64,000 nucleotides of DNA, taken from Paenibacillus aestuarii (GTDB lineage: Bacteria; Bacillota; Bacilli; Paenibacillales; NBRC-103111). Made by a program: the position numbers and the translations under genes. The notes beneath the pieces are model-generated. The model was not told the origin of the DNA and did not search any database. It saw nothing but the letters and a program-made list of their open reading frames with translations. The stretch covers positions 62,001 through 126,000 of the forward strand of contig NZ_JAQFVF010000018.1 in assembly GCF_027789125.1 (NCBI RefSeq). Direction: 5' to 3'. Shown here piece by piece: positions 9,123 through 16,491 of this stretch. Within the stretch, counting starts at the first letter, position 1, and each line of letters opens with the position of its first letter.

Positions 9123-10112
9123 ATGAGAAGCGCTGCTGAAGCAATCCAAGCCGCCGGCGAAACAGGCGCACCGATCATCGTTGCAGAAGGTTTAGTCAAA
9201 AAATACGGAGCCCATACGGCGGTCAATGGTGTCCATTTTACCGTTATGCGCGGAGAAGTGTTAGGACTGCTTGGTCCTAATGGCGCAGGGAAGACGACGA
9301 CGATGGAGATGATCGAAGGGCTCCGCCGCCCAGATGGCGGTTCGGCGAAAGTCGCCGGCTACGATACGCAGAAAGATTTGCGCAAGGTGAAGGAAGTGAT
9401 CGGCGTACAGCTGCAATCGACGTCGATGTTTGACTTGCTGAAAGTGAAGGAAATCGTTCGCATGTACGCAAGCTTTTATCCCAAATCGCTGCCGGTGAAG
9501 CCGCTGCTTGAAGCTATGATTTTGAAGGAGAAGATGAATGATCGTGTCAAGCACTTGTCCGGCGGTCAAAAGCAGCGGCTGGCGATTGCGCTCGCGCTCG
9601 TGAATGATCCGCAGGTCGTCTTCCTGGATGAACCGACGACGGGTCTAGATCCGCAAGCAAGGCGGACGTTGTGGGATATTATTCTTAAGCTTAAGGAGCA
9701 GGGCAAAACGGTTGTTTTAAGCACTCATTATATGGATGAAGCGCACGTGCTCTGCGATCGCATCTGTCTGATGGACCAGGGAAAAGTAATTGCCCTCGAT
9801 ACCCCGCATCGCCTCGTGCGCAGCCTGCATTCCGGCAACGCCATTGAGTTTAGGCTCTCCGGCTACGAGAGCTTGCCAGAAGCGGAGCGCACATCGCTCC
9901 TGCAGCTCATGCAATCAGTCGCGGAAGTGAAACAGGTCGATTCGCGTCTAGATGCGTTCGTCTTGTATACCGACAATTTGCAGGCCTCGCTCATTGACTT
10001 TATCGAAAAAGCCGGCGAAGCCGGAATCGCCTATGATGAGCTGCAGACGAGGACAGCGACCCTCGAAGACGTGTTCATCCACATGACAGGGAGGAGCTTG
10101 AGAGAGGAATGA
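9123..10112 (+). CDS. ABC exporter ATP-binding protein (drug/daunorubicin-resistance type)
   Basis: Cytoplasmic ATPase of about 329 residues with Walker A GPNGAGKTT, signature LSGGQKQR, Walker B VVFLDEPTTGLDP and the H-loop STHYMDEA. The extended C-terminus after about residue 240 is typical of CcmA/DrrA-like ATPases paired with ABC-2 permeases. AGGAG at 9111-9115 fits the ATG at 9123 better than the GTG at 9117. It overlaps the permease gene by four bases. Likely role: export of a drug, lipid or peptide; the substrate is not predictable. Confidence 0.92.
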   Translation: MRSAAEAIQAAGETGAPIIVAEGLVKKYGAHTAVNGVHFTVMRGEVLGLLGPNGAGKTTTMEMIEGLRRPDGGSAKVAGYDTQKDLRKVKEVIGVQLQSTSMFDLLKVKEIVRMYASFYPKSLPVKPLLEAMILKEKMNDRVKHLSGGQKQRLAIALALVNDPQVVFLDEPTTGLDPQARRTLWDIILKLKEQGKTVVLSTHYMDEAHVLCDRICLMDQGKVIALDTPHRLVRSLHSGNAIEFRLSGYESLPEAERTSLLQLMQSVAEVKQVDSRLDAFVLYTDNLQASLIDFIEKAGEAGIAYDELQTRTATLEDVFIHMTGRSLREE

Positions 10113-11233
10113 ATGTTGCTGCTTATATTCAATTGACGCTTGCTCAGCTCCGTATTTTTGCCCGTAATCGCCAAATGTTGTTCTTCACCCTGTTGTTTCC
10201 GCTTCTGCTCATGGTCATGCTGGGTTCATTCGTCGGCAAAGGGGGCGGCATGTCGTTTGAAACGGTCATCGTCGATCAAGATGCGACCCCGCAGTCGCAG
10301 TCGCTTATTGCTGCTTTGGAGGATTCTTCCTTATCGCCATTGAAAGCGGTTGTTAGTGCGAATGAGTCGCAGGCGCAAGAGCTGCTCAAAAAAGGGGATA
10401 AGCAATTTGTCATCGTGATCCCAAGCGGATATGGCGGGCAAATCGCTGCCGTTTCTTCAACGGCTTCGGGCGTGATTAATCCTATGAGTCTTCAAGTCTA
10501 TTACGATGAGACCGATGCATCCAGAGCGAACGTCGGACTTGCGGTGATCGGGCAGCTTATTGATGGTGTCAGCAAAAAGATCACCCAGTATAAGCCGGCG
10601 GTAACCGTTGAAGGTAAAGGCGTGCGTTCGCTGAATTTAAAATATATCGACTTCCTTGTGCCGGGCATCGTCGCGATGATGATTATGTCCAACAACCTGA
10701 ACGGTGTCGCTGGACAGATTTCTTCTTGGCGCGAGCGGGGCGTGCTTCGGCGGATGCAAAGCACGACACTGCAGGCGCCGACGTTTATCGCCGCTCAAAT
10801 TACGGCGCGCTTACTGCTGAACAGCGCCCAGGCGTTGTTCGTCGTGTTGATCGGCAGCCTGCTGTTCCACACGCAAGTGAACGGCTCGTGGTGGCTGCTC
10901 ATTTTTTTCATCGTGCTGGGCACGCTGGCCTTCATGGCGGTGGGTTTTATCATCGCCGGCTTGGCGAAATCGCCGGAATCGGCTGGGCCGATTGCCGGGG
11001 TTATTTCTTTCCCGCTTATGTTTCTGGGCGGGGTGTTTTTTCCGACGAACTCGATGCCTGCGGCGTTCCAAGCCGTGGTCAACGTGCTGCCGATCGCACA
11101 CTTGTCGACGGCGCTTCGCCAAGTGATGAATGTTGGCGCTGGGTTCGGCGATTTGTGGATGCAGGCTGCCGTGCTCGGCGGCTGGGCGATCGTCGCCTTC
11201 ATCGTCGCAAGCTTTACGTTTCGCTGGGACTAA
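10109..11233 (+). CDS. ABC-2 type permease
   Basis: Membrane partner of the preceding ATPase, 374 residues. There is one N-terminal membrane helix (about 20-40, FFTLLFPLLLMVMLGSF), a large extracellular domain (40-170), and a block of five or so helices from about 180 including FIAGLAKSPESAGP and the conserved LMFLGGVFFP. This is the ABC2_membrane_3 layout. It is translationally coupled to the ATPase (ATGA overlap). The pair forms a self-contained export operon without a visible regulator. Confidence 0.9.
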   Translation: MNVAAYIQLTLAQLRIFARNRQMLFFTLLFPLLLMVMLGSFVGKGGGMSFETVIVDQDATPQSQSLIAALEDSSLSPLKAVVSANESQAQELLKKGDKQFVIVIPSGYGGQIAAVSSTASGVINPMSLQVYYDETDASRANVGLAVIGQLIDGVSKKITQYKPAVTVEGKGVRSLNLKYIDFLVPGIVAMMIMSNNLNGVAGQISSWRERGVLRRMQSTTLQAPTFIAAQITARLLLNSAQALFVVLIGSLLFHTQVNGSWWLLIFFIVLGTLAFMAVGFIIAGLAKSPESAGPIAGVISFPLMFLGGVFFPTNSMPAAFQAVVNVLPIAHLSTALRQVMNVGAGFGDLWMQAAVLGGWAIVAFIVASFTFRWD

Positions 11234-11248
11234 AAGCAAAGGCTCTAA

Positions 11249-11383
11249 CCGCCTCATAACGGTTGGAACACATCGCGTCAACTGGTCAACGAAGATATTC
11301 ACAAAATGATCGTTGGCGGAGCGGATGTGAAGACGATGTTGAAGTCGTGGACGCGATACACATCATTTACAGGCAGGCGGTGA
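11249..11383 (+). pseudogene. possible 3' remnant of a lost coding sequence
   Basis: This 44-codon open frame has no start codon or ribosome site. It ends at a stop inside the following terminator, and its reading (RQLVNEDIHKMIVGGADVK and onward) looks like the amphipathic C-terminal end of a secreted or cytoplasmic protein. The position immediately before a good terminator supports a degraded gene end. The parent family is not recognised with confidence. Confidence 0.3.
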
Positions 11384-11415
11384 TCGGGGGCCGTCTGCCT
11401 TCCATTTGCTCATTT
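11371..11415 (+). terminator. intrinsic terminator
   Basis: AGGCAGGCGG/CCGTCTGCCT form a 10-bp stem with one G-U, followed by a T-rich stretch. It probably ends the ABC exporter transcript. Confidence 0.7.
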
Positions 11416-11478
11416 TTTCAAGATGAGTAATAATGAATGGTGGTAGCTATGTTGGAACGATAATGGAGGAGATTACAA

Positions 11479-11784
11479 ATGAGTCAACGCTATAGACTGA
11501 CAAGAGAATTCCAAGAGCACAATCCTGAGAAATTGATATCTTTGGAGGATTGCAAAGCGTATTTCGCCTCGCAGTCTGATTTTACGTATACATCGGTGTT
11601 TACGGTAAAAGGCGCGACAACCATGTCCATTGAAGGCGATTTTTTCATGTGGAGGTATGGGGATGTGCAAATTCCTTTTCGCTACTATCAGGGCGATATT
11701 TACGTCTCCGGCAGCAATCCGGCGGTTCTTCCCAGGATGATGGAGGTTGCCAGCGCTTTGCAAGCGGATGTGACGGAGGGTTAG
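11479..11784 (+). CDS. hypothetical protein, 101 aa
   Basis: Soluble protein with no signal peptide or membrane helix. It has mixed beta-rich sequence in its middle (FTVKGATTMSIEGDFFMWRYG and the following strands). No known domain recognised. A good GGAGGAG site lies nine bases before the ATG. It is followed after seven bases by the LysR gene, so the two are co-transcribed; that context hints at a function linked to the regulator's pathway but proves nothing. Confidence 0.75.
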   Translation: MSQRYRLTREFQEHNPEKLISLEDCKAYFASQSDFTYTSVFTVKGATTMSIEGDFFMWRYGDVQIPFRYYQGDIYVSGSNPAVLPRMMEVASALQADVTEG

Positions 11785-11791
11785 AGGCTCG

Positions 11792-12691
11792 ATGACTTTA
11801 CAGCAGTTGAAATATGTCATAGAGGTCGCGAACCGGGGCTCGATTAATGAGGCTGCCAAAAGATTATTTATTACGCAGCCCAGCCTTTCCAATGCGATCC
11901 GGGATTTGGAAGAAGAGATGCAGATCTCGATCTTCGATCGATCGAATAAAGGGATCTCCTTGTCGAAGGAAGGGGTCGAGTTTCTAAGTTATGCGCGCCA
12001 AGTTGTCGAGCAAGCGGAACTGCTCGAGAACCGCTATCGGAACGCCAAGCCCTCACCGCAGCATTTTTCGGTTTCCACGCAGCATTATGCTTTTGCGGTA
12101 AACGCCTTTGTGAAGCTGGTCCAGGAATACGGGCAGGATGAATACGAATTGGCCATGCGCGAGACGAAGACGTATGAAATTATTGAAGATGTCAAAATGC
12201 TGCGCAGTGAAATCGGCATTTTATATGTGAATGAATTTAATGAGAAAGTCATTCACAAGATGCTGAAAGAGGCGAATTTGCAATTCAACCACTTATTTAC
12301 AGCGAAGCCGCATATTTTTATCAGTGTTAAAAATCCGCTGGCCCAGCAGTCGATCGTCACGATCGAACAACTTGAACCCTATCCATACTTGTCCTTTGAT
12401 CAAGGGGAGTACAACTCGTTTCATTTTTCCGAGGAAATTCTCAGTACGCTCTCGCATCAAAAGAGCATTCGCGTAACGGATCGGGCAACATTGTTCAATT
12501 TATTGATCGGCTTGAATGGATATACGATTTCCACCGGGGTCCTGCCTTCTGATTTAAACGGCAATGAAATCATTCCTGTGCCTTTGGATTGTGAAGAAAG
12601 CATGCATGTGGGATGGATCTCTCACAAAAACGCCTTGCTGACGAAGCTGGGGGCGGCCTACATCGATGCCTTGCAACAGTCCATTTCATGA
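11792..12691 (+). CDS. LysR-family transcriptional regulator (MetR/CmbR-like)
   Basis: DNA-binding regulator of 299 residues. The N-terminal winged helix (1-60) reads TLQQLKYVIEVANRGSINEAAKRLFITQPSLSNAIRDLE in continuity with the LysR family. The rest is a periplasmic-binding-like effector domain. The sequence style resembles the CmbR/MetR/MtaR branch that controls sulfur amino acid genes in Gram-positives. Support for this comes from a 17-bp MET-box-like palindrome between this gene and the methylenetetrahydrofolate-reductase-like gene downstream. The effector is not known from sequence; homologues sense homocysteine or O-acetylserine. Confidence 0.9.
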   Translation: MTLQQLKYVIEVANRGSINEAAKRLFITQPSLSNAIRDLEEEMQISIFDRSNKGISLSKEGVEFLSYARQVVEQAELLENRYRNAKPSPQHFSVSTQHYAFAVNAFVKLVQEYGQDEYELAMRETKTYEIIEDVKMLRSEIGILYVNEFNEKVIHKMLKEANLQFNHLFTAKPHIFISVKNPLAQQSIVTIEQLEPYPYLSFDQGEYNSFHFSEEILSTLSHQKSIRVTDRATLFNLLIGLNGYTISTGVLPSDLNGNEIIPVPLDCEESMHVGWISHKNALLTKLGAAYIDALQQSIS

Positions 12692-12716
12692 TGAAAGGGG
12701 CTTTTCCGCTGCTTGT

Positions 12717-12733
12717 TATAGCTTTAAGCTATA
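12717..12733. promoter_or_regulatory. MET-box-like 17-bp palindrome
   Basis: TATAGCTTTAAGCTATA is a perfect palindrome around its central base and resembles the TATAGTTTnAAACTATA box reported for streptococcal MetR/MtaR. It lies 32 bases upstream of the -35 of the next gene, where LysR activators usually bind. Confidence 0.65.
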
Positions 12734-12765
12734 GCTAGATATATGTTAATGGAATTACAGCATGA

Positions 12766-12794
12766 TTGCCTATTTGTGATACCTTTTGTATACC
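12766..12794 (+). promoter_or_regulatory. promoter of the MTHFR-like gene
   Basis: TTGCCT and TATACC with exactly 17 bases between them, about 67 bases before the ATG. The elements are weak, as expected of an activator-dependent promoter. Confidence 0.55.
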
Positions 12795-12861
12795 AATGAA
12801 AGAAGGGGCTTGCATGACTTCCTGACTTGGAGGGGCATGCCAATACGGAAGGGGAGCAAGT

Positions 12862-13791
12862 ATGCTTAGAGAGAAAATTGCGGCTAAACAAGCCGGCATT
12901 TTAACATATGGAATGACACCGCCGAAGGCGACGCATCCACCGGAAAAAATCGCGGAAATTTCCCAGAAACAATTGGCACGGATCCAAGAACTGCAAATTG
13001 ACGCTTTAATTCTTTATGATGTCCAGGACGAAGCCGATCGGATTGAGCATGAAAGACCTTTTCCTTACTTGCCGACGCTGGATCCCTTGACGTATAGTGA
13101 AACGTATTTCCAGTCCTTGCCTTATGATCAAATTATTTATCGCTGTGTAGGCAAATATTCGGAGGATCAGTTCGCCGATTGGGTCAAAATGGATAACGAT
13201 CGCGACCGGTTTGCAGTATACGTGGGCAGTTCCTCGCATTCACAAGCGGTACATTTGGATCTGACGCGCGCTTACGAGCTAAGCCAACATCATAATGACA
13301 ATCTGACTTTCGGGGGCGTCGTCATTCCGGAAAGGCACATGAAGAAGAACGATGAGCATATGAGGGTTATGAGCAAGGTGCAGAGCGGGTGCAAGTTTTT
13401 TGTGTCGCAAGCGACGTATGATGTGGAAAACTCCAAAAATTTCCTATCGGAATATTATTACCACTGCATGAGTAACGGGTTGGAAATGGTCCCGATCTTA
13501 TTTAACCTCGCGCCTTGCGGTTCGCCGAAAACACTGGATTTCATGAAGTGGCTGGGCATTCGGATCCCGTCATGGTTAGAAAATGAGTTGATTTATTCCA
13601 GTGATGTGTTGGACAAGTCGATCCAATTAACAAAAAAAATCTTTGAAGAAATTTTCGAGTTCGGGCTGGAGAAGGGTATCCCTATTGGCTGCAGCATCGA
13701 AAGCGTGTCCACGCGGAAGGTCGAGATCGAAGCGTCGATTCAATTGGTTCAAGATATTAGAGCGATGATCGATCGAAAATTGCATGTCTGA
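12862..13791 (+). CDS. methylenetetrahydrofolate reductase-like protein
   Basis: 309-residue protein that reads as a flavin-dependent MTHFR-type TIM barrel, which would make 5-methyltetrahydrofolate for methionine synthesis. Supporting segments include FAVYVGSSSHSQ, TFGGVVIPERH, SGCKFFVSQATYD (compare GADFxxTQ in MTHFR) and the C-terminal GIPIGCSIESVSTRKVEIEAS. The match is to the divergent stand-alone group and not to classical MetF, so the exact reaction is less sure. It has its own promoter with a MET-box-like site and a terminator, consistent with sulfur-amino-acid control by the LysR neighbour. Confidence 0.72.
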   Translation: MLREKIAAKQAGILTYGMTPPKATHPPEKIAEISQKQLARIQELQIDALILYDVQDEADRIEHERPFPYLPTLDPLTYSETYFQSLPYDQIIYRCVGKYSEDQFADWVKMDNDRDRFAVYVGSSSHSQAVHLDLTRAYELSQHHNDNLTFGGVVIPERHMKKNDEHMRVMSKVQSGCKFFVSQATYDVENSKNFLSEYYYHCMSNGLEMVPILFNLAPCGSPKTLDFMKWLGIRIPSWLENELIYSSDVLDKSIQLTKKIFEEIFEFGLEKGIPIGCSIESVSTRKVEIEASIQLVQDIRAMIDRKLHV

Positions 13792-13796
13792 CAAAT

Positions 13797-13820
13797 AGGC
13801 TCCGAATGGGGCCTTTTTCT
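13797..13820 (+). terminator. intrinsic terminator after the MTHFR-like gene
   Basis: GGCTCC/GGGGCC stem, four-base loop, then TTTTT. Confidence 0.7.
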
Positions 13821-13882
13821 GTTGTAGAAGCGAAACAACGGCACTTCTTTTTCGTATTTAATGTTAGCAGGAGGTGCTTGGC

Positions 13883-14386
13883 ATGCAGCTGTATTTTAAG
13901 GATCGCTTGTTTAGTGCTGGAATCACGGAAATTTTAAATGAACAAGAACAACAGGTGGGTAAGATTGATCTCAAGAGTGCATTTACTTCAGCGATCGATG
14001 TGTACGGCGCAGATGGCCGGATGTTGTGTAAAGGAAGGTTTCCCTTCTTCTCGAACCGCTGGGAGGTTTGCGATGCCGATGAGCGGCAGTTGGGTGTGTT
14101 GCGCGTGCGATTTTCTTTTCTCTCCAAGAAATTCACCTATGAAGCAGAGGGAAGAGGCAGATACGATCTCGTAGGTTCGTTCATGTCAAGAGAGTATGCG
14201 ATTCATGATGAATCCGGCACCGAGCTTGCCCATTTCCGCCAAGTCAACGGCATGTTTAGCTCAGGCGCTTTTCGATTGGATCATACAAGCACCAAGTTGG
14301 ATAGCTATGAGCTGGTGGCGGTTATTATGGGGATGTATGCGATTCAAAAAAGACAAAGCTCTGCCGCGAATGCTGGAACCATTTAG
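13883..14386 (+). CDS. LURP-one/Tubby-like family protein
   Basis: 167-residue soluble beta-rich protein. Alternating short strands (LYFKDRLFSAG, TEILNEQ, VGKIDLKSAF, LCKGRFPFF, WEVCDADE) resemble the LURP-one/scramblase-like fold found in many Firmicutes with unknown function. AGGAGG at 13869-13874 fits the ATG at 13883; the frame is open from a GTG at 13874 that overlaps that site. A shared bidirectional terminator separates it from the convergent aldolase gene. Function unknown. Confidence 0.75.
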   Translation: MQLYFKDRLFSAGITEILNEQEQQVGKIDLKSAFTSAIDVYGADGRMLCKGRFPFFSNRWEVCDADERQLGVLRVRFSFLSKKFTYEAEGRGRYDLVGSFMSREYAIHDESGTELAHFRQVNGMFSSGAFRLDHTSTKLDSYELVAVIMGMYAIQKRQSSAANAGTI

Positions 14387-14400
14387 CAGGTCATAGAAAG

Positions 14401-14445
14401 AGGGTGTCCCAAAAGCCGTGAAATTGGCTCAGGACACCCTGTTTG
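14401..14445. terminator. bidirectional terminator between convergent genes
   Basis: AGGGTGTCC/GGACACCCT nine-bp stem, with an inner AGCC/GGCT pairing, flanked by A-rich and T-containing ends. It sits between the LURP-one-like gene and the aldolase gene, which converge. Confidence 0.65.
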
Positions 14446-14475
14446 GGCTGCTTTTAAGAAAAGGTGGATAAGTCC

Positions 14476-15363
14476 TTATTGGATCGAAGCTTCGTAGATG
14501 TCATGGATGGACTTGGCCAACATCGTGTTAAATTCATCTTCGCTTTGCTGGAACGTTAACCCTTGCGACAAAGCGCGCGAGAAGCTGGCGATCAATCCTT
14601 GATGCTGGGCCAGTTTCTCATTGGCTTCCGCCTGCGAGTATCCGCCTGACAAAGCAACAACGCGAATCACATGCGGATCTTGCATCAGATCGCTGTAGAA
14701 ATTCGTTTCCGTCGGGATGGAGAGCTTCAGCATGATCTTGACATCTTGGTCAAGGGAAGCTAACTGGCGGATAAGCTCGTCTTTCAACAGCTTCTCGGAC
14801 GCTGCTTTATCTGCGCTGTAAATGTCAACTTCAGGCTCGATAATCGGAACAAGCCCCATCGCGGCGATTTGTTTGCCCAGCTCGAATTGCTGCTCGACGA
14901 CTTGGCGAATGCCGGCCGGGTTGGCCTCTTTGATCACCGAGCGCATTTTTGTGCCAAAAATATGTCGCTCAACCGCACGTTTCAACAGCTCGTCCAGTCC
15001 TGGAATCGGCTTCATGAGCTGAACGCCGTTGTCGAGCTCGGCGAGCCCTTGGTCAACTTTTAAGAAAGGTACAATGCCCTTCTTGTCCCACAAATAATCA
15101 GCGGTAAATTGACCGTCAATGGTGCGATCCATTGTGTTCTCAAATAAAATAGCGCCGAGTATGTATTCGGAATCAAACGCCGGGCTTTTTATGATGCGAG
15201 TTCTCATCTCGTGAACCATTTCAAACATTTGATCGGCGTTGGAGTAGCGGTCTTCTTGGATGCCGTATTGCTGTAATGCTTTGGGAGTGCTGCCGCCGCT
15301 TTGATCCAGGGCTGCAATAAAGCCCTTGCCTGAGTGGATTCGTTCGAGCTGTGTGGTATTCAT
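14476..15363 (-). CDS. fda: fructose-bisphosphate aldolase class I
   Basis: Glycolytic Schiff-base aldolase of 295 residues, cleaving fructose-1,6-bisphosphate to DHAP and glyceraldehyde-3-phosphate. Length and sequence match the metal-independent class I group of Gram-positives (about 296 residues): [13 protein letters not shown] near the start, [30 protein letters not shown] with the probable Schiff-base lysine, and VALSGGYS. It is transcribed alone from a promoter at 15414-15441 on the minus strand and stops at a shared bidirectional terminator. Confidence 0.95.
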   Translation of the reverse strand: MNTTQLERIHSGKGFIAALDQSGGSTPKALQQYGIQEDRYSNADQMFEMVHEMRTRIIKSPAFDSEYILGAILFENTMDRTIDGQFTADYLWDKKGIVPFLKVDQGLAELDNGVQLMKPIPGLDELLKRAVERHIFGTKMRSVIKEANPAGIRQVVEQQFELGKQIAAMGLVPIIEPEVDIYSADKAASEKLLKDELIRQLASLDQDVKIMLKLSIPTETNFYSDLMQDPHVIRVVALSGGYSQAEANEKLAQHQGLIASFSRALSQGLTFQQSEDEFNTMLAKSIHDIYEASIQ

Positions 15364-15413
15364 CGTTGTATCTCCCTTTCCTTCTAAAATATAATTCCAA
15401 CATTAACCATTTT

Positions 15414-15441
15414 AGTATAGCATGTTTATCTGTAAACACAA
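15414..15441 (-). promoter_or_regulatory. promoter of the aldolase gene
   Basis: On the minus strand TTGTGT and TATACT are separated by 16 bases, with the -10 about 50 bases before the ATG. Confidence 0.55.
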
Positions 15442-15477
15442 ATTTGTCTTGGCATGTTTCATGCATGCCAGCAATCA

Positions 15478-15522
15478 AAAAGAAAAAACCGTTTCTGACC
15501 TCGGAAAGGGCAGGAAACGGTC
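15478..15522 (-). terminator. intrinsic terminator of the Dabb gene
   Basis: Read on the minus strand: GACCGTTTC, a 19-base loop, GAAACGGTT, then a long T-rich tail. It begins a few bases after the Dabb stop. Confidence 0.85.
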
Positions 15523-15528
15523 GAAATG

Positions 15529-15834
15529 TTAGTTATCTGTGCTATAATCGACCACGATCACATTGTCCAAAATACCGCCAAGCGATTTCACGAAAGCTTG
15601 ATGAATAGGGTGTGGACCATATGCGCGCAGCGCTTCGAGATTCTCGAATGTCACCCGTAGTCCAAGGGTATAGCCGTGAATATTCGCTGTCTCTTCGGTC
15701 ACATTGATGCCTGCGCTCATATCTGTGATGCCGGGGATCTGGTTGCGGAAGGCAAGGAGCTGGTCCAGCAGATCCTGCTGTTTGGCCGGGGTGAGGTGTT
15801 CATTGAATTTAAAAATGACAAGATGCTCGTACAT
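15529..15834 (-). CDS. Dabb-family stress-responsive barrel protein
   Basis: 101-residue ferredoxin-like alpha/beta barrel of the Dabb family. Marks are HLVIFKFNEHLTP at the start, LRVTFENLEALRAYGPHPIHQAFV and a C-terminal VVDYS. Such proteins form dimers; most have no assigned reaction, though some bind or cyclise small hydrophobic molecules. It is divergent from the DUF402 gene with about 60 bases between the starts, so promoters must overlap. A second, diverged Dabb gene lies at 51619-51921. Confidence 0.88.
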   Translation of the reverse strand: MYEHLVIFKFNEHLTPAKQQDLLDQLLAFRNQIPGITDMSAGINVTEETANIHGYTLGLRVTFENLEALRAYGPHPIHQAFVKSLGGILDNVIVVDYSTDN

Positions 15835-15896
15835 GTGGCGTCACTCCTGTTTTGTTTTTGTTTATTGTAACATATTTCTTATTGAAGGATGATAGC

Positions 15897-16403
15897 ATGG
15901 AGAAACGTATGACGATTCGGGCTTTGAAATATGGTGACAGGCCTCATTATGAATGGGATACCCTTTTATTGGAAGAAACTGCTGAATATCTGTTTGTTCT
16001 TGGCGAGTACGGCAGGAAGCTGAACCATTTTACGAAACAAAAAGTGTTCACCATGGATGCTTGGACGATTGAATTCTTCTCCTTTGTTTCCTGGTTTACG
16101 GTAAGCGCGAACATTGTCGATGGAAAGATCGATCAATATTACTGCAATATCAACCAGCCTGCCAAGCTGGAAGGCACAACGGTTTCTTTTGTCGATTTGG
16201 ATTTGGATTATGTGAAAAGAAATGGGCAGTGGTTGGTGGTCGACGAAGACGAGTTCGCCAGCAACGCCATTCGATATGCGTATCCCGATGATTTGATCGT
16301 TCGGGCGAGGCATGAGCTGACGAACTTGCAGGAGCGAGTTCGCGATCAGTTGTTTCCTTTTGACGGGACGATTGAAACGTTCATTTCGCGTATTCCGAAG
16401 TGA
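15897..16403 (+). CDS. DUF402 family protein (Ntdp-like)
   Basis: 168-residue acidic protein. Family features are ALKYGDRPHYEWDT near the N-terminus, YYCNINQPAKLEG, and SFVDLDLDYVKR, where the aspartates form the metal site in DUF402 proteins. Characterised relatives hydrolyse nucleoside tri- and diphosphates; that activity is inferred here. The frame is open from 15852, but AAGGAT before the ATG at 15897 and the homologous N-terminus favour that start. Confidence 0.8.
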   Translation: MEKRMTIRALKYGDRPHYEWDTLLLEETAEYLFVLGEYGRKLNHFTKQKVFTMDAWTIEFFSFVSWFTVSANIVDGKIDQYYCNINQPAKLEGTTVSFVDLDLDYVKRNGQWLVVDEDEFASNAIRYAYPDDLIVRARHELTNLQERVRDQLFPFDGTIETFISRIPK

Positions 16404-16432
16404 CGGGGCCGCTTCGTAATAAGTAAGGGAAT

Positions 16433-16453
16433 AGCGGAAGCAGCACTTCCGCT
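16433..16453. terminator. hairpin between convergent genes
   Basis: AGCGGAAG/CTTCCGCT eight-bp perfect stem with a five-base loop between the DUF402 gene and the sulfatase gene. There is no clear T-run on either side, so termination is only likely. Confidence 0.4.
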
Positions 16454-16491
16454 AATTGCCATGTAAAGCCGCGTATGGCGTCCGCCGCGCT

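Noticed and set aside
10726..11259. 177-codon frame overlapping the ABC permease
   Set aside because: Wholly inside the other frame of a clear membrane protein; Arg/Ala/Gly-rich shadow of a GC-rich gene.
10811..11302. 163-codon minus-strand frame over the ABC permease
   Set aside because: Antisense shadow with His/Arg-rich low-complexity translation and no start signal.
12691..12861. SAM riboswitch or T-box expected before a methionine-pathway gene
   Set aside because: No S-box or T-box conserved elements found; only the palindrome and promoter are visible.
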